DNA of 36,889 bases from Porogramme epimiltina (GCA_900155495.1 FTLJ01000676.1:1-36889); one strand, 5' to 3'; counted from the first letter of the stretch, positions 1 through 11,908 are shown. Notes: generated by a model not told the origin, from the letters alone. Numbers and translations are program-made.

Positions 1-68
1 CCCAAGGGGGCCCCCCGCCCCCGCCCCTACCCCCGCTTGGCCCCCCACTGACCCTCTGCCCGCCATAG

Positions 69-437
69 CTCCTCACCGCAATCACCGCGTGCCTCCCCTT
101 CCTCTTCCTGCGCGTCCTCTACTCCCTCCTCTCCGCCTTCTCGCCCTCGCCCTTCGTCCTCAACCCCGAAGGGCGCCGCGCGCCCAACCCGTCCTTCTCC
201 TCCTCCTCCCTCGCCAAGTTCAACACGAGCGCGGGTGCGTGGGGCCTCTACCTCGTCCTCTCGGTCCTCGCCGAGTGCGCGGTCGTGCTCGTGTACGTCG
301 GCGCGGGGCTGCGGCTCCCGCTCAAGCGCGACGAGGCCGAGTACCTGCAGGCGCGCGCGGACGCCGCGATGCGCCTGCCGGACGTGGGTCCGGACCCAGG
401 CCCGTACGTGCCCCTGAGGCCGTACGGTGAGGTTTAG
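69..437 (+). CDS. DUF7702-like multi-pass membrane protein, 3' exon only (partial)
   Basis: This is the last exon of a gene that begins left of the window. The exon opens after a pyrimidine-rich intron tail with a CACTGAC branch point (about 47-53) and a TAG acceptor at 66-68. It runs 123 codons in frame to TAG at 435-437. The peptide begins with a hydrophobic helix containing PFLFLRVLYSLLSAFS. A polar loop rich in Pro, Asn and Ser follows, then a second helix (LYLVLSVLAECAVVLVYVG), then a charged cytosolic tail with KRDEAEYL. The RVLYS...SAFS pattern followed by a terminal helix fits the C-terminal end of fungal DUF7702 seven-helix proteins, whose function is unknown. That family call is from memory of its pattern. 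The membrane topology is directly visible. Confidence 0.65.
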   Translation, partial: LLTAITACLPFLFLRVLYSLLSAFSPSPFVLNPEGRRAPNPSFSSSSLAKFNTSAGAWGLYLVLSVLAECAVVLVYVGAGLRLPLKRDEAEYLQARADAAMRLPDVGPDPGPYVPLRPYGEV

Positions 438-2703
438 TTTTGTCGTCGGCTCGATGCGTCGGGGACGGGCTCGGGGTCTCGAGGACTTTGCGGGCTACCT
501 TGTCTTTATTATATGCTAATGACCGTTTCATTTGAGCTTCACGCGTGCCCGAATGAATGTACAACAGTGTCGTGAGCGTATTACAAAGCATGCTGGTCGA
601 GGGTTTTCAATGGGGCATACACGCGTGCCACCCAAGACGAAAAAACGGAACATGTCGGCGAGAACGGAGAAACGATCTATGAGAGCTCCTTTGCAGGCGC
701 GAAACCCTACCCCGGAGTCGAGCCGACGCGACCATATCGTCCTCAAAATACACCTTCTCGTACCGCGCGAGCCACGACTCGTTCGACATCATTCTGCCGC
801 CCGATGCCGGGAGAGGCCTCAGGCTTAGGCCTATTTTGCAATGGCCGGTGGGGCTGCCGCAGAACTTTACGGCGGAGACAGATAACCGGGACATAGCTCA
901 ACCCCAATTGGTTGGTGTGCGCATACGTAACGACATCCTGAGGTAGCACGTCGGGCGCATGGAGCCCTGCAGGGCGTCCTGCTGCCTCCCGGGGCAGAGA
1001 GGACAAATTCTCGCTTGTGACTGACGCGTTACGTCACGCGTTATCTGTCACGTCTCGGACGTGCACTGAGTTTGTGTTTCTTGTTTCCAGTCGTCACGTT
1101 CAGCGAACACGGATGTAGAGCGGTTCGACACATCTATCGCTACCTTCATTTTGAATCACTGAGCCTTCAATGACGTCCCTCCAATTGGTGATCTATCTTC
1201 AAGAACAGCGGGCGTATGCGGCCATTTCAGAGGCGGCCTCCCGCTGGAGCAGCGTAAAGACAGGCATATCGTACCACTAGTAAGACCGGTATGCCGCAAG
1301 GGGATGACCAAAGTGGCCGCAGCATCCCTCGTGCATCTACATACTAAGAATTCTGCTTACCTAGACTGGGGCAGGCCCCTCGACTGAAAGGGGTCAGAAC
1401 AAAGCCCTCCGCGCGCTTGAGATATCCATCTCGGGTAACACGGAGAGAAGCATATAACACAAGTTCTTTTACAACTCAACGTAACACGTACAGGGTCACC
1501 AAAAATTTCTCTCAGCGTACAGCGCAAGCACTAGATATCGAACCAGGGCCCCAGAACAGCGCTTCAAATTTACAGGGTTCCGATGGGCATCGCGGGGTCC
1601 CGTAATCGGCAGGCACGAAGGAGAATGGTACCACAGTGCGGGTGGCAGCTTGCATTCGCGTTCCGGGGTTCGTTCCCGGAGCGGAAACATCTGTCTTTTC
1701 TAGGGAGGAAGACGAGAACGAGGCACTTTAGACGCGCTCGCGCCGGGCTGTCGTGTCTGTGCCACTTCCTGGAGTGAGGACAAGCCGCCACCCCCTGTCC
1801 CTGTTGTCCCTGCAGCCAATTGGACAATCAGCACCCCGTCGGACCATGTTGCATTTGGCAACGCACAAGCTGACCTGGCGGGGCCCCTCCGACGCGACCG
1901 CGACAGCCTCTCCACGAGACGGCGGGCACGGCGGCACCGGTGCTTGGCAAGTTCTCGCCACCTCATAAGCACATTCAACTACCGTTCTTAGTAGGATAAA
2001 CACTGACCTCCATTCAGGAACCACTGCTACAGAGTTTGTAGCGCGGGGTAATCACACAACCGAGTCTGGCCCCATGTCAAGGCACGCGCAAAGCTACGGT
2101 ACCGGTATAGCGCAGCGACAGTGAGTGCAGTGAGCTTCATGGCACGCGCTCAAGCCATGCAAAGTAAAACATCTGTATAGTATCCGTGTAAACGGCGGAG
2201 ACCGAGCTAGGTATTCAACGAAAAAGAACAGGAACTCAACGAGGCCACAAAGTGGTCAAGCTTCCGAGGTTCCGGGGATCTCGGGGTGTATTACAGAAGC
2301 CAACGAGCAGAAGGACAAACAATTCTCAAAGCAGCGGCGTTAGGGTTCGGTTCGACGGCAGACCGCGCAACGCCCCGGTCGCGCCCCGGCGGGGCGGCGC
2401 GACCTTACAAGTCACAAGAAGCCGAGGGCGCTCGCGCGTCGATCCGCGCCTCCGTCCTTTCTTGCCTTGAAGGCGAGCGGGCTGTGTCGCAGGGTCCAGT
2501 CGACCGCGTTCAGGGAGGACTCCCTCTCCTGGTGTGTATGTCCGGTCAGCCCTCCGCGCACTCGGCAGAACCCCACACTCACTCGGAGGCTGCCCTCTCC
2601 CGACGTGCCCGCTGCTTCTGTCTGGCATGCCCAAGAGGCGATCACAGAGGCGGCGCCGACGCCGGGCACGTCTGACCAACATCGCATCAGACGACGCTCC
2701 GCC
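438..2703. other. Gene-poor intergenic stretch
   Basis: Apart from the decayed BTB fragment near 650-760 I see no gene here. Open frames are short, overlap on both strands, and lack family motifs or believable splice sites. Base composition is mixed, and 1000-2250 is less GC-rich than the coding exons. I found no terminal repeats, transposase motifs or RNA genes. Confidence 0.5.
648..762 (-). pseudogene. Decayed BTB/POZ domain fragment
   Basis: Read on the minus strand, 762-730 encodes YEKVYFEDDMV. After a frame change, 710-648 encodes VGFRACKGALIDRFSVLADMF. Joined across the shift, these align with the start of the BTB domain in the two BTB genes of this window: (E)FWFQDGSVILVA, then VQFKVYQGVLATHSPVFKDMF at 13100, and FWLEDG then VEFRVYGGLLADHSP at 23128. 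Spacing between the F-x-D and V-x-F parts matches to within about one residue. There is no start codon, upstream exon or continuation after the DMF motif. It is best read as a dead, frameshifted remnant of a BTB gene copy. Confidence 0.6.
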
Positions 2704-3180
2704 TTATCCAAGACACCAAAAGACACGGGGGCGCGACTCACCATACGCCGCGTCCCGCCGGACGTCGTCCGCTCGGGCGCTGCGCTGCGCCGCCGCCGCG
2801 GGAGCGATCCGCGCCCCATCAGCCCCCCGCCCCTGCATCGCGCGCTGGACCGCGGCGCGGAGACCCGCGCACTGCGCGTCGACGTCGGCGTCCGCGGCGT
2901 CCTGCGCGAAGGCGCCGTCGACGAGCGCGGCGAGCTTGATGACCACGAGGGCCATGTCCGCACCCCCGCCCGGTTTCGCTTGCGAGTCGGGCCTGAGGCG
3001 AGGGCCGGGCGGCCTGGGGTGCACGTGCGCGTGGATGGGGAGAGGAGGGTGTGGCGGGATGGGCGGCGCAGGAGCGGCGGGCGGCGCCTCTGCGCGCAAC
3101 GAGGACGAGGACCCTGTACGCGTGTCGATAGCGGGCGCGGGGTCGGCTCGGGCCAGGGACGGCGCCATGGGCTGCAGCAT
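2704..3180 (-). other. Open frame on minus strand, doubtful gene
   Basis: A 158-codon minus-strand frame includes an internal Met at about 2955. From there it reads MALVVIKLAALVDGAFAQDA and on through an Ala/Asp/Arg-rich stretch to a possible GTGAGT donor near 2735. The composition is close to what a random GC-rich frame gives, and I could not find a convincing downstream exon. I do not recognise it. It is listed only because it has a start, a hydrophobic beginning and a donor-like site together. Confidence 0.15.
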
Positions 3181-5601
3181 CCTGCAGGGCGAAGGCGGCG
3201 GCGGGTTCGTGTTCGTGTTCGGCGAAGATCCCGCTGGGGTCGGCGCGTGCCTGTCGCGTGCTGCGGCGGGGTGTGTGAGAACGCGAGGGAGGAGAGGAAC
3301 GGCGGCGTTTGGCGCAGGGCGTGCGCGCAGAGTTTCGTTGGGTCGCGTTGAATCAGAGCGCGGGCTCTAGGGAGGCGTGGCGGATCGGGGTGCTGGTGCG
3401 CTCGGTGGCGGTGGCGGCGGCGGACACGGCGGCGGGCGCGGCTGGGATGTTGCCAGATCGGGGAGCGTCGTCGCCGCGCGTCCCCGGGTGTGGCAAGCGG
3501 GCGGCGCGCCGCGGGTGGGCCAGGGCGGATGCGTTGAGAGACCGAGTATTGGCGGGCGCCCCTCGAGTTCGCAAGGCACGCTGGTTCCGCGGTGCGCGGT
3601 GCTGTGGCGGAGGCGGGTGGCTGGGCGCGGGAGCAGAGGCGGGGGCGGCTGGCCCCTCGGAATGGAACTGCGCCTGCAGTAGGACCGCGGCGGGAGGGTG
3701 CACGCCCCGAGGACGCCGGAGGCGGGATCGGTGCATACAGCTAGCCAATCACTCCGCCCGCCGGAAAGCCTGCTTCCTTCCCTGGGATGCAGGCGTGGCC
3801 CCGCGCAAGCACGCATGTGCGTTTTGGAGGAGGCCGGGCTGTATTCGGTCCCGCCACTCTGTCAGGGGCCCGAAGAGGGGCCCCGGTTACTCGGTGTGTA
3901 CGGCACCGCGGACCGCGAGGGAGGGCATCTCCCCCCGAACTGCACGCGCGCAGTGCGCACGACGTGTGGCCCGCTCGCAGTTCGGGGTGCGCCTCCCCTA
4001 TGGTTCGCCGCTCGCCTTCTACTGCTATGTAGCGGTATAGCGGCGTATGGGCGTCCTGTCTGCAACGACGCCGTGTGAGCGTACGCTCGACTCTGACGTC
4101 TGACTGGGGCACCCATCGCGCCTCCGCAAGCCAGAGGCGTCCGCAACCCCGCAGCGGGGGCAACGGCCCAAACCGATCGAGGGGGAGGCCCACGAGCCTC
4201 GGTCGGACGATGGTCCGCCCGGGGCGGCCGCGCACTTTCACCCGCCCCTGCCACAGCTCGCCTCGATCGCGATGTACGCTGTCGACGCCGTGCGCGCGCA
4301 GCGAAAATCGGGGTGGCAGCGGCGAGACGAGCGTGGGCCCCCGCGCGCGGCGCGCGGCGTCTGATTTTCGAGCTAGGCAGGTTGAGGTGCTGAGCGTGCC
4401 GGCGCGCCCGGAGTGGTCGGCCTGTGGAGAGCTGATCTAGTGGGTGGGCTGGGGGACGGACGCTGGATAGCGCAGGCGGTCAGTTGCAATGTCTGCGGGA
4501 CGTACGGGCCGACTTGCGCTAGGGCGGGGTATGGAGGGAGTGCTCCCGCGTTGGAAGCTCCGGGTCGGATGTCGCACGTTCGGCGCGGCGAGACAAAGGA
4601 GAGGCATAAGATAGGAGTGCGCGCCGCCCTCAGATTCGCGTGCTCCGAGTCGTCAGCAGATGTGCATTGGATGCGCGAGCGCGTTTACCCAAAAAACTAT
4701 CGCGCGGTGCCGTCTGGACTCTGCGCATCGACGGTCAGCGGGCTCTCCTTCTCCCCTTCCGACCCGTGACGCACGATGAAACGATGGCTTCACGCCCCCT
4801 CGCGCACTGCGGGGCGCGAGAGGGCGGAGTGCGGAGCCGGGACGGTCGCTTTGCTTTGAGGATGCTCATTCGAGCGCGGCTTCAAGCTTCACGCCTCAAC
4901 TTCCAGACGCGCCGCCCCTTCCAGAACCCTCGCGCCGTCCGTGCGACCTGCATCACAGACAATTAGCCAGCGGGCTTCTCCCCTCGCTCCGCGCCTCCCC
5001 TCCCACCCCCTCCCCGCACGAACGCTCCCAGGCAGGAAGCCACCGTCTCGCCGGACGTCCTCCGCGGGGGTCGGAGGATCGTCCCTTCTGCACGGTTGCA
5101 CGCCGGCGGCCCCGCCCCGCCCTGGCAGGCCCAGCTCGCGCCAGGCGGAAGAGCCCGTCGCCGAGAAAGGCTCTCATGACGCGCGTCCGCGGGCGGAGAG
5201 GAGCGGGGCGGGGCGGCCTCTCGACGAGGTCCCCGCAGCCCGCTCAAGCCCCACTGGGCTCCGTGGACGGACGTTGATGTCATCGGCGGCTGCGTGAACG
5301 CTATCGCGAGAGTGCGGGGGGCGACTCACGAGAAGCAGCGGGCAGTCTCACCGTTGAACGTTGAACGTCGAAACGCTGGCAACTAGGTTCAGGGCGGCCG
5401 CCGACGGCGGGAGCGCGCGCGACCACACACAGCGGGAAAGCCTATCGGCGATATCATCGGGAGATCGCAGCCCTGAGGTGGGGCCGTGATGCGCGTCGAG
5501 CAATGAATGGGGTTTCCCAGGTCCCGCGGGTGTCGTGGCGTTGCGTGCGCGGCGTAACCGCGGTGTAAAAGTGAGGGGATAGAGAGGGGGGGGCGCAAAA
5601 T
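3181..5601. other. GC-rich intergenic stretch without recognisable genes
   Basis: This stretch is very GC-rich, with overlapping frames in all phases that look compositional, rich in Arg, Ala, Pro and Gly. No frame shows a domain motif, and none can be joined through plausible splice sites to a known family. I see no tandem repeat array or transposon ends. It leads into the tRNA gene at 5602. Confidence 0.45.
5597..5600 (-). terminator. RNA polymerase III terminator of tRNA-Val
   Basis: The minus strand has TTTT one base after the last base of the tRNA. This is the short T-run that stops RNA polymerase III. Confidence 0.75.
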
Positions 5602-5673
5602 GATTGAGGCCGGGATCGAACCGACGACCGCCTGTGTGTAAGACAGGAGTGATAACCACTACACCACTCAACC
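5602..5673 (-). tRNA. tRNA-Val (anticodon UAC)
   Basis: The minus strand folds as a 72-base tRNA without intron. The acceptor stem is GGTTGAG with CTCAATC (seven pairs, one G-U). The D arm is GTG...CAC around AGTGGTTA. The anticodon stem is CCTGT/ACAGG with loop CTTACAC, giving anticodon TAC for valine GUA codons. The T arm is GTCGG/CCGGC with loop TTCGATC. The internal A box (GTGTAGTGG) and B box (GGTTCGATCCC) are intact. A T-run follows the 3' end. CCA is not encoded, as expected in a eukaryote. It stands alone, with no other confident tRNA in the window. Confidence 0.93.
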
Positions 5674-7015
5674 TTTTACGGCACGGCGTGGGAGGCAATC
5701 ACGTCGGACATGTGGGCAGACGCATCACATCGATTTTCCAGCTGTCAGTTGTCGTTGTCAAGGTCGGCTCGGCTTGGCTGTTCCCGCCACCCTTTCATTT
5801 CAACTTGCCTCCATTTCTCCCCCCGATGCCAGCTCACCACCGCACCACGACATGCTCGGATCGTTATCTTTGGTTACGGCGGGCGTACGTAACCCACACG
5901 GTCTCGCTCGCCTTCAGGAATTCCGCGTTCGACCGCGGTTCGATTCAGGTGTCAATCCAGAAGGAAGAAGGCACTCGCCGGGCCCCCAGCCTCCCCGCAG
6001 CGCGCCCCGCGTACGCGCACATACGCCGGCGCACGACCGCGCGTGCAGAGGGACTACTAAATGATGTCGAATGCGGGTATCAATACGCTACGGTTGCTTT
6101 TGCGAGCGCACGTACGTAACGTGCGAGCGCAACTTTGCACGGCTAACCGGGCCAGGGACGTTCGCCTTTCTGCGAGGGGCCTTCTCCCAACTTCCAAGAG
6201 GACCCGCGCGTCGTCCGAATTTCACCGCCGAGCGCGTCGAAACTTCGCGCGTGGAGGCCTTCTTGGGGGTGCCGCGCGAGCCCTGAGACTCAGGCTGCTC
6301 TTTCTGCTTTCAGGAAGGAAGGGCCTTATTTCCGTCGTCGCGAGCAGTTCGCATCGCTCCGAGGGGCGATCGCACGGATGGAGGTATTTAGCGGCGGCGG
6401 GGGGCCTGGGGGCTGCATTCCCAGAACGAACGGTGCTGGGGGCGCGGTTCTCAGGCCCTAATACGGCCGCCCCGCTCGCGCGTCCGCGGACGCGCCTGCG
6501 CTTCGCGACGAGCCCGATGACCTGCATCTGCGGCGAGACGCGGTGGCGTCGTGCCCGGTCCTGGGGCGATCGTCCGTCCGCTCGGGTCCCGCGTCGAGGG
6601 TTCCAGCTCCCAGCCCCCAGCTTCCATCGGCGACGTCTGCGCCGCGCGCTGGCTGCTTGCCGGGAGGGCTTCCTGACGCACGCGCCGCCACCGTCCGGCC
6701 CATCAGAGGTGGTGCATCGCGATACGCGCGCATCGGGCGCATCGGGCCATCGCGCGAAGCCTTCCCTCCCCGATCGCGCGTGCGTCCGTGCGTCCGTGAG
6801 TTCTTGCCCAGCTCCGTGCCCTGCGTCCCGTCCCGTCCCCAGGGCGCGCGAGTGCGTGCCGGCACTTCCCCGGGCCCACGCGCCCAGCCCCGCGGGCCCT
6901 GTCCCGCGGGCCTTTTGCGCGCGATGAATGGGGCAGGTGAGAACATCCTCCCACCGTGGCCCCCAGGGGCCCCCGCGCCCCGCTGCTCCTGCGCCCCGCT
7001 CCGCGCGCGGGGGCG
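5674..7015. other. Upstream region of P450-1
   Basis: I see no gene. The stretch is GC-rich with long overlapping frames on both strands that have no motifs. TACGTAAC-type words occur at about 5886 and 6111 and might be regulatory, but there is no support beyond their recurrence. The right end carries the core promoter of P450-1. Confidence 0.4.
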
Positions 7016-7022
7016 TATAAAG
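7016..7022 (+). promoter_or_regulatory. TATA box of P450-1
   Basis: TATAAAG lies 119 bases upstream of the chosen ATG at 7135. The C-rich leader after it fits a fungal 5' UTR. Confidence 0.6.
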
Positions 7023-7134
7023 CCGGCGGCGCGGGTGGCGAGCCGGCGTCCGACTCCCTCCCGCCTGCTCTACCCGCGGCCACCGCCCCTCCACACACAC
7101 ACCCGAGCGACACCCGACGCTGGACAGCGACACC

Positions 7135-9687
7135 ATGGAGGCCCTCGTGCTGGTGCTGACGCCGGTGAGCGTCGCGGCGTTCGTGCTCGTGCTCGCGCGG
7201 CTGCTGTTCTCCCGCCTCGCCGCGCGGGCACAGGACTCGCTGAAGACGCAGGAGCAGGCAGGGCAGCGGCCGCCGGGCCCACCCGCGCTGCCCGTGCTGG
7301 GGAACGTGCACCAGCTGCCGCGGTCGTACCAGGAGCGGACGTTCGCGGGCTGGGCAAAGACGTACGGTGCGTCCCCCGGGCCTGCTCGGGTCCGCCATTT
7401 GGGCTGGAGAAGGCGGCGCGAGTGCTGACTTTGGCGTGCTTCTTTTTTTGCGTCGTGCGCGTGCGCGTGCGGGGTTGGGTGACGGCAGGGGACGTCGTGC
7501 ACGCGCGCATCTTCGGGCGCCCCGTGCTCGTCCTCAGCTCCCTCGCCGCGGTGCAGGACCTGCTCGAGAAGCGCAGCGCCAACTACTCGGACCGCCCCCG
7601 CCTCATCCTCCTCGCCGAGCTGTGCGTCCCCGTCTTCTCCCTCGCCCCTGCGCCCCGCTCTCCCGCCCCGCGAGTGCTGATGCCGTCCCCTTCCCGCCCC
7701 CCAGGATGGGCTGGGACAACGTGATCACGCACATGGGCTACGGGGAGCGCTTCCGCAGGCACAGGCGGTGGATGCACGACAACTTCCAGGCCAAGCCCGC
7801 CCTCGACGGCTACCGCCCCATCCAGCGCCGCGAGACGTACACCCTCCTCGCCGACCTCCTCGCCGCCCCCGCCGACTTCCTCCAGCACGTCAACAGGTCC
7901 GTCCCCCGTCCTTCATCGGGCCTGCTATTTATGCTCACCGCTTCTTGATCATCCACCGGCCGGCTGCAGGTGGACGACGGGGATGATCATGGACATCACC
8001 TACGGCCACCGCATCCACTCCCTCGACGACCACTACGTCCGCCTCGTCCACGACACCACCTGCGAGACCGTTCGAGCCGGCAGCCCCGGCTCCATGCTCG
8101 TCGACTTCTTCCCCATTCGTAAGTTCTCTTCCTTTGCGTGCGGTTAATCTCGGAAACTTGACTGACGGCGCATACACCCACCAGTGAAGGGCATCCCCGC
8201 GTGGATGCCCGGCGCGGGCTTCAAGCGCGCCGCGGCAAAGATACGCAAGATGGTGCGGGAGATGATGGACCAGCCGTACGATATGGTCCGCGCCCAGATG
8301 GTGTGTGTCCTCCGCCGTATGCGGCCCCTTTCCACAACTGACGCGCCGGTGTGGTCTGTGGGGGATGTGTGGGCTAGGCCGCGGGGACCGCGCGCCCGTC
8401 GTTCACCGCGGCGCTCCTCGAGGAGACGTATACCCGCGGCGGACCGACGGCAGAGGAGGCAGACGACATCAAGGGCGCCGCAGGAGCGGTATTCGCCGGT
8501 AAGTTCCTCTTCCTGGGATCCGTATAGGTCGATGTATGCGGCGAGTTCCACGTCTAACGCTCACCCCCTCTCCAGCCGGGACCGAAACGGTACGCCTTCC
8601 CCTGTGATCCCCTGACTCTCACCGCGAGCGGCAGCTAAACGCCACCACAGACGACGACGACGATGACCAACTTCCTCCTCGCGATGACGCTCCACCCCGA
8701 AGCGTTCCAGAAGGCACAGGCCGAGCTCGACCGCGTCGTCGGGCGCGCGCGCCTCCCCGACTTCGACGATCGCGGGAGCCTCCCGTATCTCGATTGCGTG
8801 ATCAGCGAGGTCCTCCGGTGCGTCTCTTCCCCCCCTCGCGCGCGCCCCGTGCCGCCCGCGCGTCCGAGTCGCATGCACGTCCTGACCGGCGGCTCTTTTT
8901 CGAATTCGGCGCCAGGTGGCGGTGTCCCGTCCCTCTAGGTGCGCGCTCCGTGTCCCGGGCGATCGTCCCCCGTTCCTCGTTCGGTGGCGCGGTGGGCTGA
9001 CGTCCACTTGTGTGTCTATCCACGCCCCGTTGCTACCACTAGGCGTACCGCACAGCAGCACGCACGACGACGAATACCGGGGGCACCACGTCCCCGCGGG
9101 CACCATGGTCATCCCCAACATCTGGTGCGCCCTCTCCCCCGGCTACACTCCACGCAGGCTAACCATTCCCCCTTCCTCCACCCCACTCGGGACCCCGCCC
9201 ACACCTGCACAGGCACATGACGCAAGACCCCACGCTCTTCCCGCAGCCGCACGCCTTCCGCCCGGAGCGCTGGCTCGAGATGGACGCCGCGACGGCCGCG
9301 CGCGCGCACCCGCGCCGCCTCGTCTTCGGCTTCGGCCGCCGCGTGTGCCCCGGGCGCGACTTCGCCGAGGGCAGCGTCTGGCTCGCCGCCGCGTGCGTGC
9401 TCGCGCTCTTCGACGTCGCCCCCGCGCGCGACGCCGCCGGCCGCGCGGTCCCGCCGCGCGCCGAGCACACGTCCGGCTTCGTCAGGTGCGCTCGCGTTTT
9501 TTTCTCTCTTTTGCTCCTAGGCTCGTCGCGAGCCGGTGCAACGTGCAGGGGCTGACTTGCGGTTCTCCTTGGGTGCTTGTCTTGCAGCCAGCCGAAGCCG
9601 TTCGAGTGCTCGATACGCCCGCGCGGGGACACGCCGGCGGAGGCGGCGGCGGTCATCGAGAAGGCGCGGACGGCGCTCACGGCGTGA
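7135..9687 (+). CDS. Cytochrome P450 monooxygenase (P450-1)
   Basis: Twelve exons: 7135-7366, 7489-7621, 7705-7896, 7970-8118, 8185-8300, 8378-8498, 8576-8589, 8651-8817, 8916-8938, 9043-9124, 9213-9485, 9588-9687. They give 533 residues. The start follows a TATA box and yields an N-terminal membrane anchor (about 1-28) and a proline hinge [13 protein letters not shown]. Further motifs are the oxygen-binding I-helix AGTET (315-319), the ExxR motif EVLR (372-375), FRPERW (425-430) and the haem loop [11 protein letters not shown] with Cys455 as the iron ligand. It is a microsomal (ER-bound) class II enzyme that would use NADPH-P450 reductase. The substrate cannot be read from sequence. The family resembles the large mushroom set often annotated as O-methylsterigmatocystin oxidoreductase-like. 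It has a 14-base and a 23-base microexon. Third codon positions are almost all G or C, unlike P450-2. Confidence 0.93.
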
Positions 9688-11901
9688 GCCCTGCGCACTC
9701 CCCCCCTCCCTCGCGCTATCTCCCCTGGCATAGACCTTTCGAGCGCCGGGCGCGCCCGCGCCCGCGCTCAAGAGTCAAGCTTCAAGATCCAGCGCCGGCG
9801 GGTGTCAGATTGGGTGGGGAGCGTGGACGGTGGGCGCAGACGTGGACGCGGGCGCGGGCGGGGGGCGTGTGTGCGACTAGAATTTAGTGTTTGTGCGGCG
9901 CCCTACGGGGGCACTATTCTACGCCGTTGTTCGTGTTTCGTAGTTTTGGGATATCATGTGTATGTGTACAGTACTGTACGTAGTCTCTTTTCTTGGATGT
10001 ACATTGTATTTGGCCCGTGCGCGCTGGAGGCGCGAGGCGCGAGGCGTGGGGAGGTGCCGGGCGGCGGGGACGCTGTCATTCAAGCTTCAAGCACAAGCGT
10101 CCGGGGCCTGTACTCGCAGCTTGCACGCCGGGAGAACTGCGCGCGCGCTCGCGAGGCGCCGTTCGCCGGCATCTGGAGCTCCACGAAGGACGCGTGTTCT
10201 AATGCCCCCGCGGCGTTGGACGCACGCTGTTCTTTTCAGGCGGGCGCGAGTTCGAATCCGAAGTCTCGCTGTTGGCGCACGAGGGACGCAGGAAGGAGCG
10301 GAAACCGCGCGTTTCTCCGCCTCCGCCCTCTCCAGCCTCAGCCTCAGGGTGCGGCTGTTTTTTGTCCAGGGCGTGAGCGACACAAGGCGGGCTGCCGTTC
10401 TCGGGATATGATAACGGGTGCCGTAACGCGTCCGTCACTGGCGCAGTCAGACGACCGAAAGAATCTGCAGCGCTGCACGGACCAGGATCACGTTCTGAGA
10501 ACATGAACCTCGCCATGCCACCCTACTCGAACAAGTTGGGCACCACATTCGTTATCTCAGAACGTCGCGGCAACCCCGATGCCCCATTCCTCACCTCGAA
10601 AGAGCTCACCTCAGAAGAAAATGCAGACAAAGACGACCTTGAGTGACTCGTGAGTGAGACAGCGAGTTTTTGAGTGAAGGCGGTCCAGTCGACGCGTCAA
10701 TGGTGTCCAAAGTGGAATTTTGCGTCTACGAGGGCACCCTCGCAGATCAATTTCCCATGCTGGCGGACATGTTCTACCTGCCAAAGGCCCACAGCCGAAC
10801 GGGGGACCGTTCGGCCACAAATACCAGATCCTCGAGTCTCTCCCCCCTCGCCTTCCTCCGCGCCCACTACGCCCGCGTACAGCCCTAAGCTGCAGCCCTG
10901 CTATCAGCTTTGTCAGTCTCGCCCGCTTCGCCGCCCCGCTCTGCCCCGCCACACTCGTCGCCCTCCCGCGACGATGGCTGCTGCAGAAGTGAGAACATGA
11001 TCCAGCCGAACTCAGTCACCTGGGTTGCAAATGGGGCGGAGATCCAATGTGACACCAATCGAGCGCTTCAATTGGGTCGGCGCTCCGTTCGTGAACGGAC
11101 GCCGACTGGAGCCGACGTCATCACCGGGTTCGCTTGAGCTTGTTTCTTGCCCCCCTCCACGTCTGTCCGGCCGCGAAAGCCATGTCTTCCTAATACATTA
11201 TAACCTCTAGGATACTCTGACACCTCGTGTGTCAAACTCAACCTTCATGAGTCTATATTTACTCCCATTCAACCTTTTCTTCGCTGGCAGTCGGTCTGCC
11301 TGCAGCGGTGCTGAGAAAGCTGTCGTATATCCATCACTGCTGAGTTTACTAGCTCTTTTTGTAGGAAGCTCAGTAAGCGATCTCTATTACTGCTAGACAC
11401 TTTCACAAAACAGCTGTACTGACCTCTAGTTGTTAGATAGATCCGCGCGCAGCCCTTGAGCGGGGCTTCTCATGAACTCGTCAGACAAACTACAGTGGCT
11501 CAAAGAGCCCTTCGACTGCGATCTCAGTTTTACAACTAATAAACTAATGGTGGTCAACACGGCACGAATGCTATGAAGATATACCGCCGGAGTCGACTAG
11601 CTTCCGGACCTTCCGAAGGGGCGAGCGCTTCATAAGACGCAGACGTTGTTACGTGTATCTCGTGCACTGCTGGATTTGGGTCTCAGGTACCCCTTCACAA
11701 CGATGCTAGCTTGACGGCGCCCATTACTGACAGCGTTTACGACAGACTATTGTACTTGCGCCCCGGCGGTCCGTTTCAGAACGGTACAGAATTAGAAAGC
11801 ACTACCCAGGTCGTCCCACGTACGCCGGCTTGTCAAGAATGTTTGAGGGTACTTACGTCCTCAGCTGAACCGGTGAGAGCTGCGGCCGGTCCTCTCCATC
11901 T
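9688..11901. other. Intergenic stretch with one BTB relic
   Basis: The stretch begins with the 3' flank of P450-1, which includes a 14-base perfect palindrome at 9966-9979. The BTB relic lies at about 10661-10790. Elsewhere the frames are short. Two short peptides, WVGAPFVNGRRLEP near 11060 and LRPGGPFQNGTELES near 11755, resemble each other weakly. Each overlaps a small CCGTT...AACGG hairpin. No complete gene is seen. Confidence 0.45.
10661..10790 (+). pseudogene. Decayed BTB/POZ domain fragment
   Basis: The plus frame reads SEFLSEGGPVDAS, then VEFCVYEGTLADQFPMLADM and FYLPK. Its order and spacing match the BTB domain start of the gene at 13100 (EFWFQDGSVILVA, VQFKVYQGVLATHSPVFKDM, FSLPQ). 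The frame loses similarity soon after. There is no matching start upstream and no second BTB exon downstream. It is a truncated copy better preserved than the one at 648-762, since the frame stays open across the aligned part. Confidence 0.65.
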
Positions 11902-11908
11902 TATAAAT
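11902..11908 (+). promoter_or_regulatory. TATA box of the NTF2/SnoaL-like gene
   Basis: TATAAAT lies 92 bases upstream of the ATG at 11994. Confidence 0.55.

Noticed and set aside
2326..2963. Overlapping minus-strand open frames up to 183 codons
   Set aside because: The frames are Arg/Ser/Pro-rich and overlap frames in other phases. No motif and no splice structure support them; GC-rich sequence gives such frames by chance.
5925..5955. GGTTCGATTCA, another B-box-like word on the plus strand
   Set aside because: No T stem and no cloverleaf around it.
6061..7502. Very long open frames on both strands upstream of P450-1 (288 and 426 codons)
   Set aside because: They overlap each other and the first P450-1 exons, and their peptides are Arg/Ala/Pro/Ser-rich without domains. 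They are a composition effect.
9966..9979. 14-base perfect palindrome GTACAGTACTGTAC
   Set aside because: It lies in the P450-1 3' flank, with no second copy or known site. It is noted but likely chance or part of the 3' UTR.
10240..10275. GAGTTCGAATCC, a tRNA B-box-like word on the plus strand
   Set aside because: The flanking bases do not pair as a T stem, and no anticodon arm or acceptor stem can be formed.
11030..11800. Two similar short peptides (WVGAPFVNGRRLEP and LRPGGPFQNGTELES)
   Set aside because: Similarity covers about 14 residues with several mismatches and no continuing frame. It could be chance or a very old repeat; not enough to annotate.
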